A stretch of DNA of 52,240 nt from Microtetraspora glauca (GCA_000721275.1 JOFO01000082.1:1-52240); one strand, 5' to 3'; numbered from the stretch's first letter, positions 38,057 through 46,665 are shown. Translations and numbers: made by a program. The notes: generated by a model not told the origin, from the sequence alone.

Positions 38057-38500
38057 TCAACTCGGTTGCGCGGGTGGGGTGGGGGCGATGATCGGGGCGG
38101 CGACCGCCACCGCGTAGTCCACGTCGTGGCTGATGGACACGGTGATCTCGGCGATGCCGGATCCGGCGGCCATCTCGGCTGCGGCGCCGTGGAGTTCGAC
38201 GAGCGGCCAGCCGCCGTCGGAACGCCGCACCACGATGTCCGGCCAGGGCAGGAACCTGCCCCGGACCCGTAAGGTCTTGAAGGCCGCTTCCTTGGCCGCG
38301 ATCCGTCCGCACAGGCTCAGCACGTCGAGCCCGGTGGAGGTGCGGCAGTCGGCGAGTTCGCCGGGGGTGAGCATCCGCTCGAAGAAGCGCTCCCCGTACT
38401 GTGCGAGGAGCCGGCGGACACGGTTGACGGACACGATGTCCATGCCGAGGTTCGCCCAGCCCAGGCCGCCCGCCGGCGGGGCGACGGGACGGGCCGGCAC
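38057..38500 (-). CDS. AcpS-type 4'-phosphopantetheinyl transferase
   Basis: A 147-aa holo-ACP synthase. GMDIVSVNRVRRLLAQYGER is the metal-binding D-I/V-V start, GRIAAKEAAFKTLRV the CoA-binding (W/F)xxKEA region, and SISHDVDYAVAVA the terminal SHD-like motif. Start GTG 38500 sits one base after the ligase stop; ATG 38443 at MDIVSVNRV is a more conventional length alternative. It activates the small ACP just downstream. Confidence 0.87.
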   Translation of the reverse strand: MPARPVAPPAGGLGWANLGMDIVSVNRVRRLLAQYGERFFERMLTPGELADCRTSTGLDVLSLCGRIAAKEAAFKTLRVRGRFLPWPDIVVRRSDGGWPLVELHGAAAEMAAGSGIAEITVSISHDVDYAVAVAAPIIAPTPPAQPS

Positions 38501-38501
38501 G

Positions 38502-39356
38502 TCAGATCACCGGCCCGGCCGCGTCCAGGACCGCCCGGGTGGCCGCCTCCCAGCCGCCGTGTCGGCGGGTCAGCGCGGACAGCCAGCGTTCCAGGCCGAA
38601 GGCGACGCAGCTGGTGAAGGCCGGGCCTCCGGTCGAGGCGAGCGTGATGTCGCAGCGCTCGCCGAAGAAGTTCCGGTGCGTGTTGACGGAGGCGATCGCC
38701 AGGTCCTCGTACAGGAACTCGTACTTCACCGGGGTGAGGCGCTGGAGCAGCGCCTTGGAGCCGCCCTTGTCGAAGAAGGGGTCGCAGGCGGCCTCCTTGC
38801 GCAGGCTCAGCCCGACGGCCTCGGCGAAGGCGTCGACGCGGGCGGTGAAGGCGGTCAGGTGGTCCTCGGCGTGCTCGCGGGTGCCGAGGGCGACGACCTC
38901 CCGCATCCGGAAGCCGAGCTGCCGGCGCATGCCCTCGTAGTGGGTCTCCTTGCGGAAGCACCACGAGCAGACCGTGACGAGGGTGTCGTCGGCGACCTGC
39001 CTGCCGCGGTGGTCCAGGTAGACGGCGTAGCAGGAGGCGGACGGCAGGCCGAGTCCGGCGGGTTCGAGGGCGGCGGCCGGCCAGTGGCCGCGGTCGCCGT
39101 CGAAGGGGGTGGTGAGCCGCTTCTCCAGGTCGAGGGGGGCGGCGAGGACGGCCTGGTGGGGGAAGTTGTCGTAGTAGTCGAGCCGGGCCAGGTCGGCGGC
39201 GGGCAGCAGCGGGGGCATCGTCACCGGGCGGGCGCCCGCGGACACGCCCCAGCGCTCGAAGGTGTCGTCGAGGAGCCGCAGCAGGCGGGTCCCCTCCGGT
39301 CCCAGGGACGGCAGGCCCCTGGTCGCCCCGGGGGTCTCGGGGATGGTGGCGGTCAT
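38502..39356 (-). CDS. Amino acid:carrier-protein ligase (class II aaRS-like)
   Basis: A 284-aa enzyme with the catalytic core of a seryl-tRNA-synthetase-like class II fold but no tRNA-binding coiled coil. Motif 2 is CSWCFRKETHYEGMRRQLGF then RMREVVALGT; motif 3 is CVAFGLERWLSAL near the end; the C...E...C zinc site of this family is suggested by Cys in CSWCFR and CVAFG. Such enzymes load a small amino acid (Gly or Ala in characterised bacterial homologues) on a stand-alone ACP. The transferase and ACP encoded next to it make this reading strong. The specific amino acid is unknown. RBS-like AGAGGTG precedes the ATG. Confidence 0.85.
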   Translation of the reverse strand: MTATIPETPGATRGLPSLGPEGTRLLRLLDDTFERWGVSAGARPVTMPPLLPAADLARLDYYDNFPHQAVLAAPLDLEKRLTTPFDGDRGHWPAAALEPAGLGLPSASCYAVYLDHRGRQVADDTLVTVCSWCFRKETHYEGMRRQLGFRMREVVALGTREHAEDHLTAFTARVDAFAEAVGLSLRKEAACDPFFDKGGSKALLQRLTPVKYEFLYEDLAIASVNTHRNFFGERCDITLASTGGPAFTSCVAFGLERWLSALTRRHGGWEAATRAVLDAAGPVI

Positions 39357-39400
39357 GGTCGGTTCACCTCTCGGGTGGGTTCGCGCGCAGGACCGGTCCT

Positions 39401-40294
39401 CTACAGGACGGGCAGGGTGTCGTCGGAGAAGATCCCGGTCCTCAGGAAGAAGGCGAGCGGCTTGCGGATCGCCTTGCGCTCGTGGGCGCGGCGGGCCGGG
39501 TCGGCGATCAGGGCGTTGCGCAGGCCCAGCGGGTCGGCGATGCCGGCGTCCTTGTACACGTGCGGGTTGTAGAGGGAGTTGACGCTGTAGACCACGTACC
39601 GCTTGAGGTACGCCTCCACCTCCCGGACGCGGCCGGCGGGCACGGCCTCGCACATGCGCTGGTACAGCAGGGAGACGAGCTCGCGGCCGAAGGCGATGTG
39701 CCGGGACTCGTCCTGGTGGTGGATGCGGTTGACCTCGCGGATGGTGTGGCAGAGGGAGTCGTCCTTCGCCATCCGGGAGTTGTAGTGGTCGACCAGCTCC
39801 TCGAAGAAGAGGATGCGGGTGAAGACGAGGAAGTTCTCGACCTCGGGCTCCCAGGCGGCGTCGGCGCGCATGGCGGTGGAGCCGTAGATCTTGTTCCCGT
39901 AGCGGCGGCAGAACTCGGAGAAGAACCACATGTGCTCGTTCTCCTCGCCGATGAAGTGGTGGAAGAAGTCGGAGGGGACCTCGAAGCCGGGCATGTGGAT
40001 GCGGCCGACGACCTCGATGAGGAGTTCGCGGATGCCGTGCACGTTGAGGCTGTAGAAGTTGACCGACTCCCACTTGGAGAGGCGCTGAAGCGTTTCCTCG
40101 CCGAGGCGTTCCTCGTGCTCGGTGCCGTGGACGGTGAGCAGCTCCGGCGTCATCCAGAAACGGTTCTCCTCCAGGGTCTCGGGCCACTCGAAGGTCTGGT
40201 ACGGGTTGTAGTAGTCCTCGACGGAGCGCTCGCTGAGGCGGTTCAGGACCTCCAGGAAGCGGTCGTTGACGGGGAGGGGGGCGGCGACGCCCAT
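39401..40294 (-). CDS. AurF-like diiron oxygenase
   Basis: A 297-aa helical protein with four metal-ligand sites typical of AurF/CmlI: HHFIGEENEHMWFFSEFCRR (near 135), FFEELVDHYN (near 180), and IREVNRIHHQDESRHIAFGR (near 205-225), where the Glu and His residues bind two irons. Relatives oxidise aromatic or carrier-bound amines to nitro or hydroxylamine groups, or hydroxylate. It stands 44 bases from the amino acid ligase, so an aminoacyl-S-ACP substrate is a natural hypothesis. AAGGAG is about eight bases before the ATG. Confidence 0.87.
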   Translation of the reverse strand: MGVAAPLPVNDRFLEVLNRLSERSVEDYYNPYQTFEWPETLEENRFWMTPELLTVHGTEHEERLGEETLQRLSKWESVNFYSLNVHGIRELLIEVVGRIHMPGFEVPSDFFHHFIGEENEHMWFFSEFCRRYGNKIYGSTAMRADAAWEPEVENFLVFTRILFFEELVDHYNSRMAKDDSLCHTIREVNRIHHQDESRHIAFGRELVSLLYQRMCEAVPAGRVREVEAYLKRYVVYSVNSLYNPHVYKDAGIADPLGLRNALIADPARRAHERKAIRKPLAFFLRTGIFSDDTLPVL

Positions 40295-40332
40295 GGTTCT
40301 GGCTCCTTCGTGTCTGCGGCGCGCTCGCCGCG

Positions 40333-41376
40333 TTACGGGCGGACCTCGTAGACCGCGTTCACCGGGGTCTCGGCGGCGCGCCGCCAGCGGGTGAAGCCGG
40401 CCTCCTCCGCGATCGACCGGAACGCCTTCTCGCCGGAGTGGTTGCCGAGCGCGTGCGGGCCGCGCTGGGCGACGGCGACCGGCAGGCACATCACGGCGGA
40501 CAGCGCCATGAACATGCGGGCGGCGGGGGTCTGGGTGTCGACGTCCTGCGGGGAGACGTTGGACTCGACGAGCATCCAGGTGCCGTCGGCGTCCAGGGAC
40601 TTGTGGACGTGCTGGGCGGCGGCGACCGGGTCGCCCATGTCGTGCAGGGCGTTGAAGAAGCACACCAGGTCGTAGCCGGAGCCGGGGTAGTCGTCGGCGG
40701 ACGCGACCTCGAAGACGACCCGGTCGGACAGGCCGGCCTCCTCGGCGAGCTGGCGGGCGATCGCGACGGCCTCCTCGGAGTAGTCGAAGCCGTGGACGGT
40801 GGCCGCCGGGAACGCCTTCGCGATGAGGAGGGTGGTGTGGCCGACGCCGCAGCCCACGTCGGCGACGGTGCCGCCGGCCGCCAGCTTGTCGGTGACCTGG
40901 TGGAGGGCGGGCAGCCACTCGGGGACCAGCCGGTGCTCGTACGCCGGCTGGAAGAAGGAGCCCATGCCGGTGTCGAGGGCCGGGTCGTGCTCGGCCCAGC
41001 CGACGCCGTCGCCGGTCCGGTACGCGTCGACCAGCAGGTCCTCGGTGGCGTACAGCGCCTTCAGCGCGGTGAAGAAGCCGGCCGCGAAGGTGACGGCCTT
41101 CGGGTCGGCGAGGACCTGGGCGTGGTCGGCGGGGAGCGTGTACGTGAGCGAGCTCGGGTGCCGCTCGACGTAGCCGGCGGAGAGCTGGGCGTGCAGCCAC
41201 TCCTCGACGTACCGCTCGTTCGTGCCGGTCGCCGCGGCGAGGCCGGCGGCGGTGACGGGGCCGTGCTCGGCGAGCGCCTTGTACAGCCCGAGGCGCTCGC
41301 CGAGGGCGACGGTCAGGCCGCGGACGGCGGCGCCGGCGTCGCTGATGACGCGCTGGTGGAAGTCGTGGGCGCTCAC
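40333..41376 (-). CDS. SAM methyltransferase with winged-helix N-domain
   Basis: 347 aa. The first ~100 residues (AAVRGLTVALGERLGLYKAL, then LAAATGTNERYVEEWLHAQL) form a winged-helix dimerisation region like that of plant-type O-methyltransferases. The SAM domain starts with VADVGCGVGHTTLLIAKAFP near 185, followed by VHGFDYSEEAV and CFFNALHDMGD. The substrate is unknown. Its GTG start overlaps the previous gene's stop by four bases (GTGA). Confidence 0.85.
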   Translation of the reverse strand: MSAHDFHQRVISDAGAAVRGLTVALGERLGLYKALAEHGPVTAAGLAAATGTNERYVEEWLHAQLSAGYVERHPSSLTYTLPADHAQVLADPKAVTFAAGFFTALKALYATEDLLVDAYRTGDGVGWAEHDPALDTGMGSFFQPAYEHRLVPEWLPALHQVTDKLAAGGTVADVGCGVGHTTLLIAKAFPAATVHGFDYSEEAVAIARQLAEEAGLSDRVVFEVASADDYPGSGYDLVCFFNALHDMGDPVAAAQHVHKSLDADGTWMLVESNVSPQDVDTQTPAARMFMALSAVMCLPVAVAQRGPHALGNHSGEKAFRSIAEEAGFTRWRRAAETPVNAVYEVRP

Positions 41377-42218
41377 GCGGCCCCCTTCTGGTCGTGGCCG
41401 GTGGGCAGGTCGCAGGTGAACAGGAAGGAGCGGGGGACGCCGGGAACCGTGCGGGCGGGCACCGGGTAGGGCCAGCGGCCGAAGTCGGCGCCGGGTTCGC
41501 CGGGCTGCCGGACCTCGCGGACGGACCAGCCGCACGCGGCGAGCAGGTCCTCGGGCTCCTCGGTGCCGAAGAGCCACGGGTTGCCGTCCTCCTCCAGCGC
41601 CTTCATGAAGCCGCGGGCGAGCGGGTTGGTGAGGGCGGACCGGGAGATGAGGTCGCCGAGCAGCACGGTGCCGGGCGCCGAGTGGGCGGCGAGCGTCGCG
41701 ATCAGGGTGCGTACGGCCTGCTCGGGCAGGAAGAACAGCAGGCCCTCGACGACCCAGAGGACGGGTTCCTCGCTCTTCCAGCCGGCCTCCTTGAGCGGGC
41801 CGGTCCAGTCCTGGGTGAGGTCGACGGGGACGGCGACGCGGGTGCGGCCGGCCGGTTCCGGCTCGTCCGCCAGCATCCGGGCCTTGGCGTCGAGGAGCGC
41901 GGGGCGGTCCAGCTCGTAGACGGTGACGCCGTCGGGCCAGGGCAGCCGGTAGAAGCGGGTGTCCATGCCGGCGGCGAGGAACACGACCTGGCGGATGCCG
42001 CGCTCCTCGACCGCCCGCACGACGGCCCGGTCGAGGTAGGTGGTGCGGATGGCGAGGAACGGCACGATGCCGCCGCCGTCGTAGCGCTTCAGCAGCTCGA
42101 AGCCGGTCTCGTCGGCGACGGTGCGCGCGTAGGGATCGGCGAACAGCCGGTCCTCGCGCTCGGTCTCCAGGGCCCGCGCGGCGGCGGTCCACTGGGCGGT
42201 GCGGGATACGGCCTCCAC
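41373..42218 (-). CDS. SAM methyltransferase, leucine carboxyl methyltransferase-like
   Basis: A 281-aa member of the Ppm1/TIGR00027-type family. VEAVSRTAQWTAAARALETE opens the protein, followed by REDRLFADPYARTVADETGF; the SAM-binding motif is QVVFLAAGMDTRFYRLPWPD; VTVYELDRPALLDAKARML and VLWVVEGLLFFLPEQAV follow. Family members methylate carboxylates or O/N of small molecules. GTG 42218 is chosen because of GAAGGGGGA shortly upstream; a longer in-frame extension crosses the intergenic region. Two methyltransferases next to a SAM-recycling set point to methylated product steps. Confidence 0.87.
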   Translation of the reverse strand: MEAVSRTAQWTAAARALETEREDRLFADPYARTVADETGFELLKRYDGGGIVPFLAIRTTYLDRAVVRAVEERGIRQVVFLAAGMDTRFYRLPWPDGVTVYELDRPALLDAKARMLADEPEPAGRTRVAVPVDLTQDWTGPLKEAGWKSEEPVLWVVEGLLFFLPEQAVRTLIATLAAHSAPGTVLLGDLISRSALTNPLARGFMKALEEDGNPWLFGTEEPEDLLAACGWSVREVRQPGEPGADFGRWPYPVPARTVPGVPRSFLFTCDLPTGHDQKGAA

Positions 42219-42295
42219 GGGAGGTCCCCCTTCGGTCGGGAGTGCGGTGGGTTCACGGACGGCCGTGCTCAGGGCCGGACGGGTATACGGCCCCG

Positions 42296-42838
42296 TCAGG
42301 CGGTCATGACCGGGACACAGACCTTGGCCCGGGCCCCCGTGCAGCCGACGGGGTCCTCGGCCGCGGGCATCGACGACGGATGCGCGGCCTCGGTGTCGGC
42401 GGGGCGCCGGCGGAAGATGCTGTGCAGGATCATGCTGAACACGGCCGTCCCGTCTGCGGCCACGAGCGTGCACCGCGGCTTGACGGTGCCGGTGGCGGGA
42501 TTGAACGGCGACGGGGTCGCGCCGAGGACCTCGACGCGCGCGGTCAGGACGTCGCCGGGGCGGACCGGGCGCAGGTAGCGCACCTCGTCGATGCCGGGCG
42601 AGCCGAGGCAGTCGCTGTAGGCGAGCAGGCCGTCCACGTACCGCCGCATGAAGAGCGACTGCGTGTGGAAGCCGCTGGCGATCAGACCGCCGAACGGCGA
42701 GTCCTTCGCCCGCTCCGGGTCGGTGTGGAAGGGCTGCGGGTCGAAGCGCCGGCCGAACTCCAGCACCTCCTCCGCGGTGACGGTGACGGTGCCCAGTTCA
42801 TGCACGTCGCCCGGCCGGAAGTCCTCGAAGTAGCGCAT
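42296..42838 (-). CDS. MaoC-family hot-dog-fold dehydratase-like protein
   Basis: 180 aa. The MaoC signature EFGRRFDPQPFHTDPERAKD (near 28-47; Asp and His of the hydratase site) leads into SPFGGLIASGFHTQSLFMRR and later YLRPVRPGDVLTARVEVLG. The enzyme could hydrate or dehydrate a thioester, here possibly the ACP-bound intermediate. AAGGGGGG lies six bases before the ATG. It is the first gene after the strong promoter at 42.9 kb and so heads the long operon. The last ~25 residues are unusual and may be a linker. Confidence 0.87.
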   Translation of the reverse strand: MRYFEDFRPGDVHELGTVTVTAEEVLEFGRRFDPQPFHTDPERAKDSPFGGLIASGFHTQSLFMRRYVDGLLAYSDCLGSPGIDEVRYLRPVRPGDVLTARVEVLGATPSPFNPATGTVKPRCTLVAADGTAVFSMILHSIFRRRPADTEAAHPSSMPAAEDPVGCTGARAKVCVPVMTA

Positions 42839-42885
42839 CGGACGCCCCCCTTGACCTAGGAGTTCTACGTTTCCTGGCACCACCC

Positions 42886-42915
42886 AATCTACGAATGGCT
42901 CGTTTATTTTGTCAA
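42886..42915 (-). promoter_or_regulatory. Strong promoter of the long cluster operon
   Basis: Minus strand TTGACA (42915-42910), an 18-nt spacer and TAGATT (42891-42886): a full consensus -35 and a near-consensus -10 in a locally AT-rich patch (TTTATTTTGTCAA). The spacer contains GCCATTC, as in the promoter at 27.05 kb. It drives maoC and, by gene spacing, probably everything down to about 29.6 kb. Confidence 0.75.
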
Positions 42916-42955
42916 CCCAAAAGAAGGGTCGCGCGGTATCCCGTGGCGACCGGAA

Positions 42956-44131
42956 CTAGCTCCGCGCCAGGGCCTGTTCGAGGTCCGCCCACAGGTCGTC
43001 GACCGCCTCGATCCCCACCGACATCCGCACCAGCCCCGGCGGGATCCCGGCCGCCGCCAGCGCCTCCCCGTCCAGCTCGCGGTGGGAGGTCGACGCCGGG
43101 TGGGCCAGCAGCGTCTCCACCCCGCCGAGCGAGAGCGCGAGCCGGCCCAGCCGCACCCGCTCCACCAGCGCCCGCCCCGCCTCCCGGCCCCCGTCCAGCT
43201 CGAAGGAGAGCAGCCCGCCGCCACCCGCCAGCACGGTCCGCGCGAGGGCGTACGAGGGGTGGGACGGGTGCCACGGGTAGTGCACGGCCGTCACCCGGGG
43301 GTGGACGGCCAGCAGCTCGGCGAGCGCCGCCGCGTTGGCGCAGTGCTCCCGCATCCGCAGCGGCAGCGTCGGTATCCCCCGCAGCACCAGCCAGGCCGCG
43401 AACGGGTCGGCGCAGGCGCCGAGTTCGACCGTGCGCGGCCACACCCGGCCGCGCAGCTCCTCGTCCGCGAAGACGGCGGCGCCGGCCAGCACGTCGGAGT
43501 GGCCGGCCAGGTACTTGGTGGCGGAGTGCACGACGACGTCCGCGCCCAGCTCCAGCGGCCGGCACAGCACGGGCGAGGCGAGCGAGTTGTCGACCACGCT
43601 CGTCACCCCGAGCCGCCGGGCGGCGGCGAGCAGCCCCGGCAGGTCGGCGACCCGCCCGGTGGGGTTGGCGACGGTCTCCAGGACCAGCGCGCGGGCCGCC
43701 GGGTGGACGGCCGCCGCCTCGAACTCGGCGACGTCGTCCCCGGAGACGTACACGACGTCGATCCCGTACCGGCCGGCGAGGTCGGACAGGACGGAGAACG
43801 TGCCGCCGTACAGGCAGCGCTGGGCGATCACCCGGTCGCCGGGCCGGAGCAGCGCGAGCAGCACGCCGCTGATCGCGCCCATCCCGGACGCGAAGGCGAG
43901 GGCCCCGGCGCCGCCCTCCAGGCCGGCGAGGGTCTGCTCCAGGGCGCGGACGGTCGGATTGCCGCGGCGGCTGTAGACGTACCGGCCTTCGGGGCCGGCC
44001 ATCGCGCCGGCCAGCTCGGCGGCCGAGTCGAAGGCGAAGGCGGAGGACTGGACGAGCGGCACGGACAGCGGCCAGCTGCCGTCACCGAAGGGCTCGTTGA
44101 CGACGTGCACGGCACGGGTACGGAGTTCCAC
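42956..44131 (-). CDS. PLP-dependent trans-sulfuration enzyme (Cys/Met metabolism family)
   Basis: A 391-aa enzyme of the MetB/MetC/MetZ/MGL group. The PLP lysine is in VVVHSATKYLAGHSDVLAG (near 205-215); YVYSRRGNPTVRALEQTLAG, FASGMGAISG and PWHPSHPSYALAR are family marks. It may act as cystathionine gamma-synthase or lyase or methionine gamma-lyase; sequence alone does not decide. GTG 44131 has GAGAGGA about ten bases upstream. It lies just upstream of the operon's promoter and may feed homocysteine or cysteine sulfur to the pathway. Confidence 0.9.
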   Translation of the reverse strand: MELRTRAVHVVNEPFGDGSWPLSVPLVQSSAFAFDSAAELAGAMAGPEGRYVYSRRGNPTVRALEQTLAGLEGGAGALAFASGMGAISGVLLALLRPGDRVIAQRCLYGGTFSVLSDLAGRYGIDVVYVSGDDVAEFEAAAVHPAARALVLETVANPTGRVADLPGLLAAARRLGVTSVVDNSLASPVLCRPLELGADVVVHSATKYLAGHSDVLAGAAVFADEELRGRVWPRTVELGACADPFAAWLVLRGIPTLPLRMREHCANAAALAELLAVHPRVTAVHYPWHPSHPSYALARTVLAGGGGLLSFELDGGREAGRALVERVRLGRLALSLGGVETLLAHPASTSHRELDGEALAAAGIPPGLVRMSVGIEAVDDLWADLEQALARS

Positions 44132-44218
44132 GGTGTTCTGTTCCTCTCGCGGGTGGGGTACGGGGAAGCGGGGCGCAGGGGGCGGGGCACGGGGGGGGGC
44201 GGCGCACGGGGTACGGAA

Positions 44219-44262
44219 AAGGGGCCGCCCGACGTCCGCGGGGGGACATCGGGCGGCCCCTT
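44219..44262 (-). terminator. Intrinsic terminator of the exporter gene
   Basis: AAGGGGCCGCCCGA (44219-44232) and TCGGGCGGCCCCTT (44249-44262) form a perfect 14-bp stem. Read on the minus strand it is followed by TTTTCC, the classic U-tract form. It is 12 bp beyond the stop of the MFS gene. Confidence 0.88.
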
Positions 44263-44273
44263 CGGGGCGGGGA

Positions 44274-45707
44274 TCAGGCGGCGACCTTCTCGCCCTGCGG
44301 CGCGGCGGCGGCCTCGGCGGCCACGGCCTTGTCGCTCTTCATCACCAGGAGGGTGATGACACCGCCGACGGCGGCGATGACGGCGGCGCCGATGAAGGCG
44401 GCCGAGAAGCCGTCGGTCAGCTTGGGCAGGTTGCCCAGCTGGTCGGCGCCCTGCGACATCGCGACCGCGGTGAGCGCGGCGAGGCCGAGCGCGGAGCCGA
44501 CGTTGTAGGTGGTGTTGACGATGCCGGAGGCGAGGCCGGCCTGCTCCTGCGGGGCGCCGGACATCGCGGCGATCATCGCCGGGATGTAGGCGAGGGACAT
44601 GCCGAGCGCGGCGACCAGCGAGGCCGGCAGGACGTCGACCAGGAAGGAACCGGTCGGCGGCACGGCCGCCAGCCAGACCAGACCGGCCGCGAGGACCAGC
44701 AGACCGCCGGCGACGAGCGGCTTGGCACCGACCTTCATCATCAGGCGGGCGGTGATCGCCGTCATGAAGATCATCAGCAGCACGGTCATCGGGAGCAGCG
44801 CGGCACCGGACTCGAAGGCGCCGAAGCCGAGGACCTGCTGGAGGTACAGGTTGAGGAAGTACCACATGGGGATCCAGGCGGCGCCGAGCAGCGTCATCGC
44901 CAGGTTCGCGGAGCCGAGGCGCGGGACCCGCCACACGCTGAGCGGCATGAGCGGCTCGCGGACCGACTTCTGGATCACGAGGAAGAGGATCAGGAGGACG
45001 GCGGCGCCGGCCAGCTGGAGGACGGTGGCGGTGGCGCCCCAGCCGACCTCGGGGGCGCGGACCACGGCGAAGACGGCGAGCGCGAGACCGGCGGTGACGG
45101 CGACGGCGCCGAGCACGTCCACGGAGCCGCGGCGGGACTCGACCTGCGGGAGCAGCTTGGTGGCGGCGAGGGTGGCCAGGCCGATCGGCACGTAGATGAT
45201 GAAGACCCACTGCCAGCTCATCCACTCGGTGAACACGCCGCCGAGGAAGACGCCCGCGGTGCCGCCGGCCGGGGCGGCGGCGCCGTACAGCGCCATCGCC
45301 TTGCCGAGCTCCTTCGGGTCGTGCATGAAGAGCATCATGAGCAAGGTCATCGCGGAGGGCGCGATGAGCGCGCCGCCGACGCCCTGGACGGCACGGCCGA
45401 CGATCTCGACCCAGGCGGTCTGCGCGGCGGCGGCCACGATCGAGCCGGCGATCATGACGGCCCAGCCGGAGACGAAGATCTTCCGGGCTCCGACGAGGTC
45501 GGAGAGGCGTCCGCCGAGGAGCAGCAGACCGCCGAAGACGATCACGTAGGCGTTGAAGATCCACTGGAGCTCGCTCTGCGAGAAGCCCAGGTCCTTCTGC
45601 ATCTCGGGGAGCGCCACTCCGATGATCGAGGTGTCCATGATGACCATGAACTGGGCGGCGGCGAGCACGAGGAGTGCCCACCAGCGCCGGGGGTTGACGT
45701 TTGACAT
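44274..45707 (-). CDS. DHA2-type MFS drug exporter
   Basis: A 477-aa transporter with about 14 membrane spans. It starts MSNVNPRRWWALLVLAAAQF, then FMVIMDTSIIGVALPEMQKD (motif D1-like) and GGRLSDLVGARKIFV (motif A); LGRAVQGVGGALIAPSAM and PAGGTAGVFLGGVFTEWMSW (motif C region) follow. DHA2 members pump small drugs by proton exchange. GAAGGG lies seven bases before the ATG. Two CsoR-type operators stand in its promoter region, so copper control is likely. At the right edge of the cluster it is the natural export candidate. Confidence 0.9.
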   Translation of the reverse strand: MSNVNPRRWWALLVLAAAQFMVIMDTSIIGVALPEMQKDLGFSQSELQWIFNAYVIVFGGLLLLGGRLSDLVGARKIFVSGWAVMIAGSIVAAAAQTAWVEIVGRAVQGVGGALIAPSAMTLLMMLFMHDPKELGKAMALYGAAAPAGGTAGVFLGGVFTEWMSWQWVFIIYVPIGLATLAATKLLPQVESRRGSVDVLGAVAVTAGLALAVFAVVRAPEVGWGATATVLQLAGAAVLLILFLVIQKSVREPLMPLSVWRVPRLGSANLAMTLLGAAWIPMWYFLNLYLQQVLGFGAFESGAALLPMTVLLMIFMTAITARLMMKVGAKPLVAGGLLVLAAGLVWLAAVPPTGSFLVDVLPASLVAALGMSLAYIPAMIAAMSGAPQEQAGLASGIVNTTYNVGSALGLAALTAVAMSQGADQLGNLPKLTDGFSAAFIGAAVIAAVGGVITLLVMKSDKAVAAEAAAAPQGEKVAA

Positions 45708-45753
45708 CGCACTGCCCTTCACTCACGGCCGACCGGTGGCCTGGGCCGGATAC

Positions 45754-45770
45754 ATACCCCTGGGGGGTAC
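45754..45770. promoter_or_regulatory. CsoR-type box A before the exporter
   Basis: ATACCCCTGGGGGGTAC is a 17-bp near-palindrome with the same arms and length as the copZ operators, 47 bp upstream of the exporter start. Confidence 0.65.
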
Positions 45771-45789
45771 CTTCGCGGAGCACCGTAAC

Positions 45790-45806
45790 ATACCCATGGG
45801 GGGTAT
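45790..45806. promoter_or_regulatory. CsoR-type box B before the exporter
   Basis: ATACCCATGGGGGGTAT is a second 17-bp site, 19 bp from box A. Two adjacent sites favour cooperative CsoR binding. The divergent HD-domain gene starts at 45917 and might also be affected. Confidence 0.65.
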
Positions 45807-45916
45807 GTAAGAGGGAAGGGTGAGCGGGCGCTTCCGCAGGGATGAGCGGGTGTCGTCGCAGCGAAGGGGGCACGCCTCCGCCGGACGCGCCCCTCCCCGC
45901 CGGGCACAATGCGCGC

Positions 45917-46579
45917 ATGACCGCACCCGACGACAGCGATCTGCTCGCGCGCTGGAACGCCACGCTGCTCGCCGCCCGCGCCGGCCGCGAGGGCCCCGAC
46001 CCCGCCCCGTACGGCCGCGACCTCCTCGCCCGCTGGGCCGAGCCGCAGCGCCGCTACCACTCCACCGCCCACCTGCGCGCGGTCCTCGACCGGATCGACG
46101 AGCTCACCGACCAGGGCGGCGAGGGCGGGGAGCTCGAACTCGTCCGGCTGGCCGCCTGGTTCCACGACGCCGTCTACCGCCCCGACCGCTCCGAGAACGA
46201 GGAACGCTCCGCCTCCCTCGCCGAACGCGCCCTGCGCGAAGCCGGACTGACCGAGCACGAGGTCGCCGAGGTGGCCCGCCTGGTCCGCCTCACCGTCACC
46301 CACGACCCGGAGCCCGGCGACCTCAACGGCGCCACCCTCTGCGACGCCGACCTCGCGATCCTCGCCACCGACCCGGATACCTACCGGGGGTACGCGGCGG
46401 CGGTCCGCAAGGAGTACGCCTTCGTCCCCGACGCCGCCTTCCGCGAAGGCCGCGCCGCCGTCCTCCGCCACCTCCTCGCCCTCCCCCGCCTCTTCCGCAC
46501 CCCGTACGGCGCGGCGGCCTGGGAGGAAAAGGCGCGGCAGAACCTGGAGAAGGAACTCGCGGACCTCACGACGGAATGA
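45917..46579 (+). CDS. HD-domain metal-dependent phosphohydrolase-like protein
   Basis: A 220-aa HD superfamily protein. RRYHSTAHLRAVLDRIDEL is followed by WFHDAVYRPDRSENEERSA near 88-107, with His-Asp as the metal centre, and LCDADLAILATDPDTYRGYA near 145-165. The ATG (45917) sits 8 bases after a possible -10-like CACAAT, so translation may be close to leaderless. The substrate is unknown. Confidence 0.83.
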   Translation: MTAPDDSDLLARWNATLLAARAGREGPDPAPYGRDLLARWAEPQRRYHSTAHLRAVLDRIDELTDQGGEGGELELVRLAAWFHDAVYRPDRSENEERSASLAERALREAGLTEHEVAEVARLVRLTVTHDPEPGDLNGATLCDADLAILATDPDTYRGYAAAVRKEYAFVPDAAFREGRAAVLRHLLALPRLFRTPYGAAAWEEKARQNLEKELADLTTE

Positions 46580-46665
46580 GGCCGAACCGTGATCCGGTGT
46601 TCTCTCCGCCCTTCGGCCCGCACACGAAGCCCGCCCCGCGAACCCGCAGGCCACGCAGGCCCGCG

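Noticed and set aside
44180..44220. G-rich run before the terminator (possible G-quadruplex)
   Set aside because: A single G9 tract among GC-rich DNA; not enough regular runs to claim a structure.
46378..46394. CsoR-like ATACCTACCGGGGGTAC inside the HD-domain gene
   Set aside because: It lies within coding sequence, the arms mismatch, and it is explained by codons.
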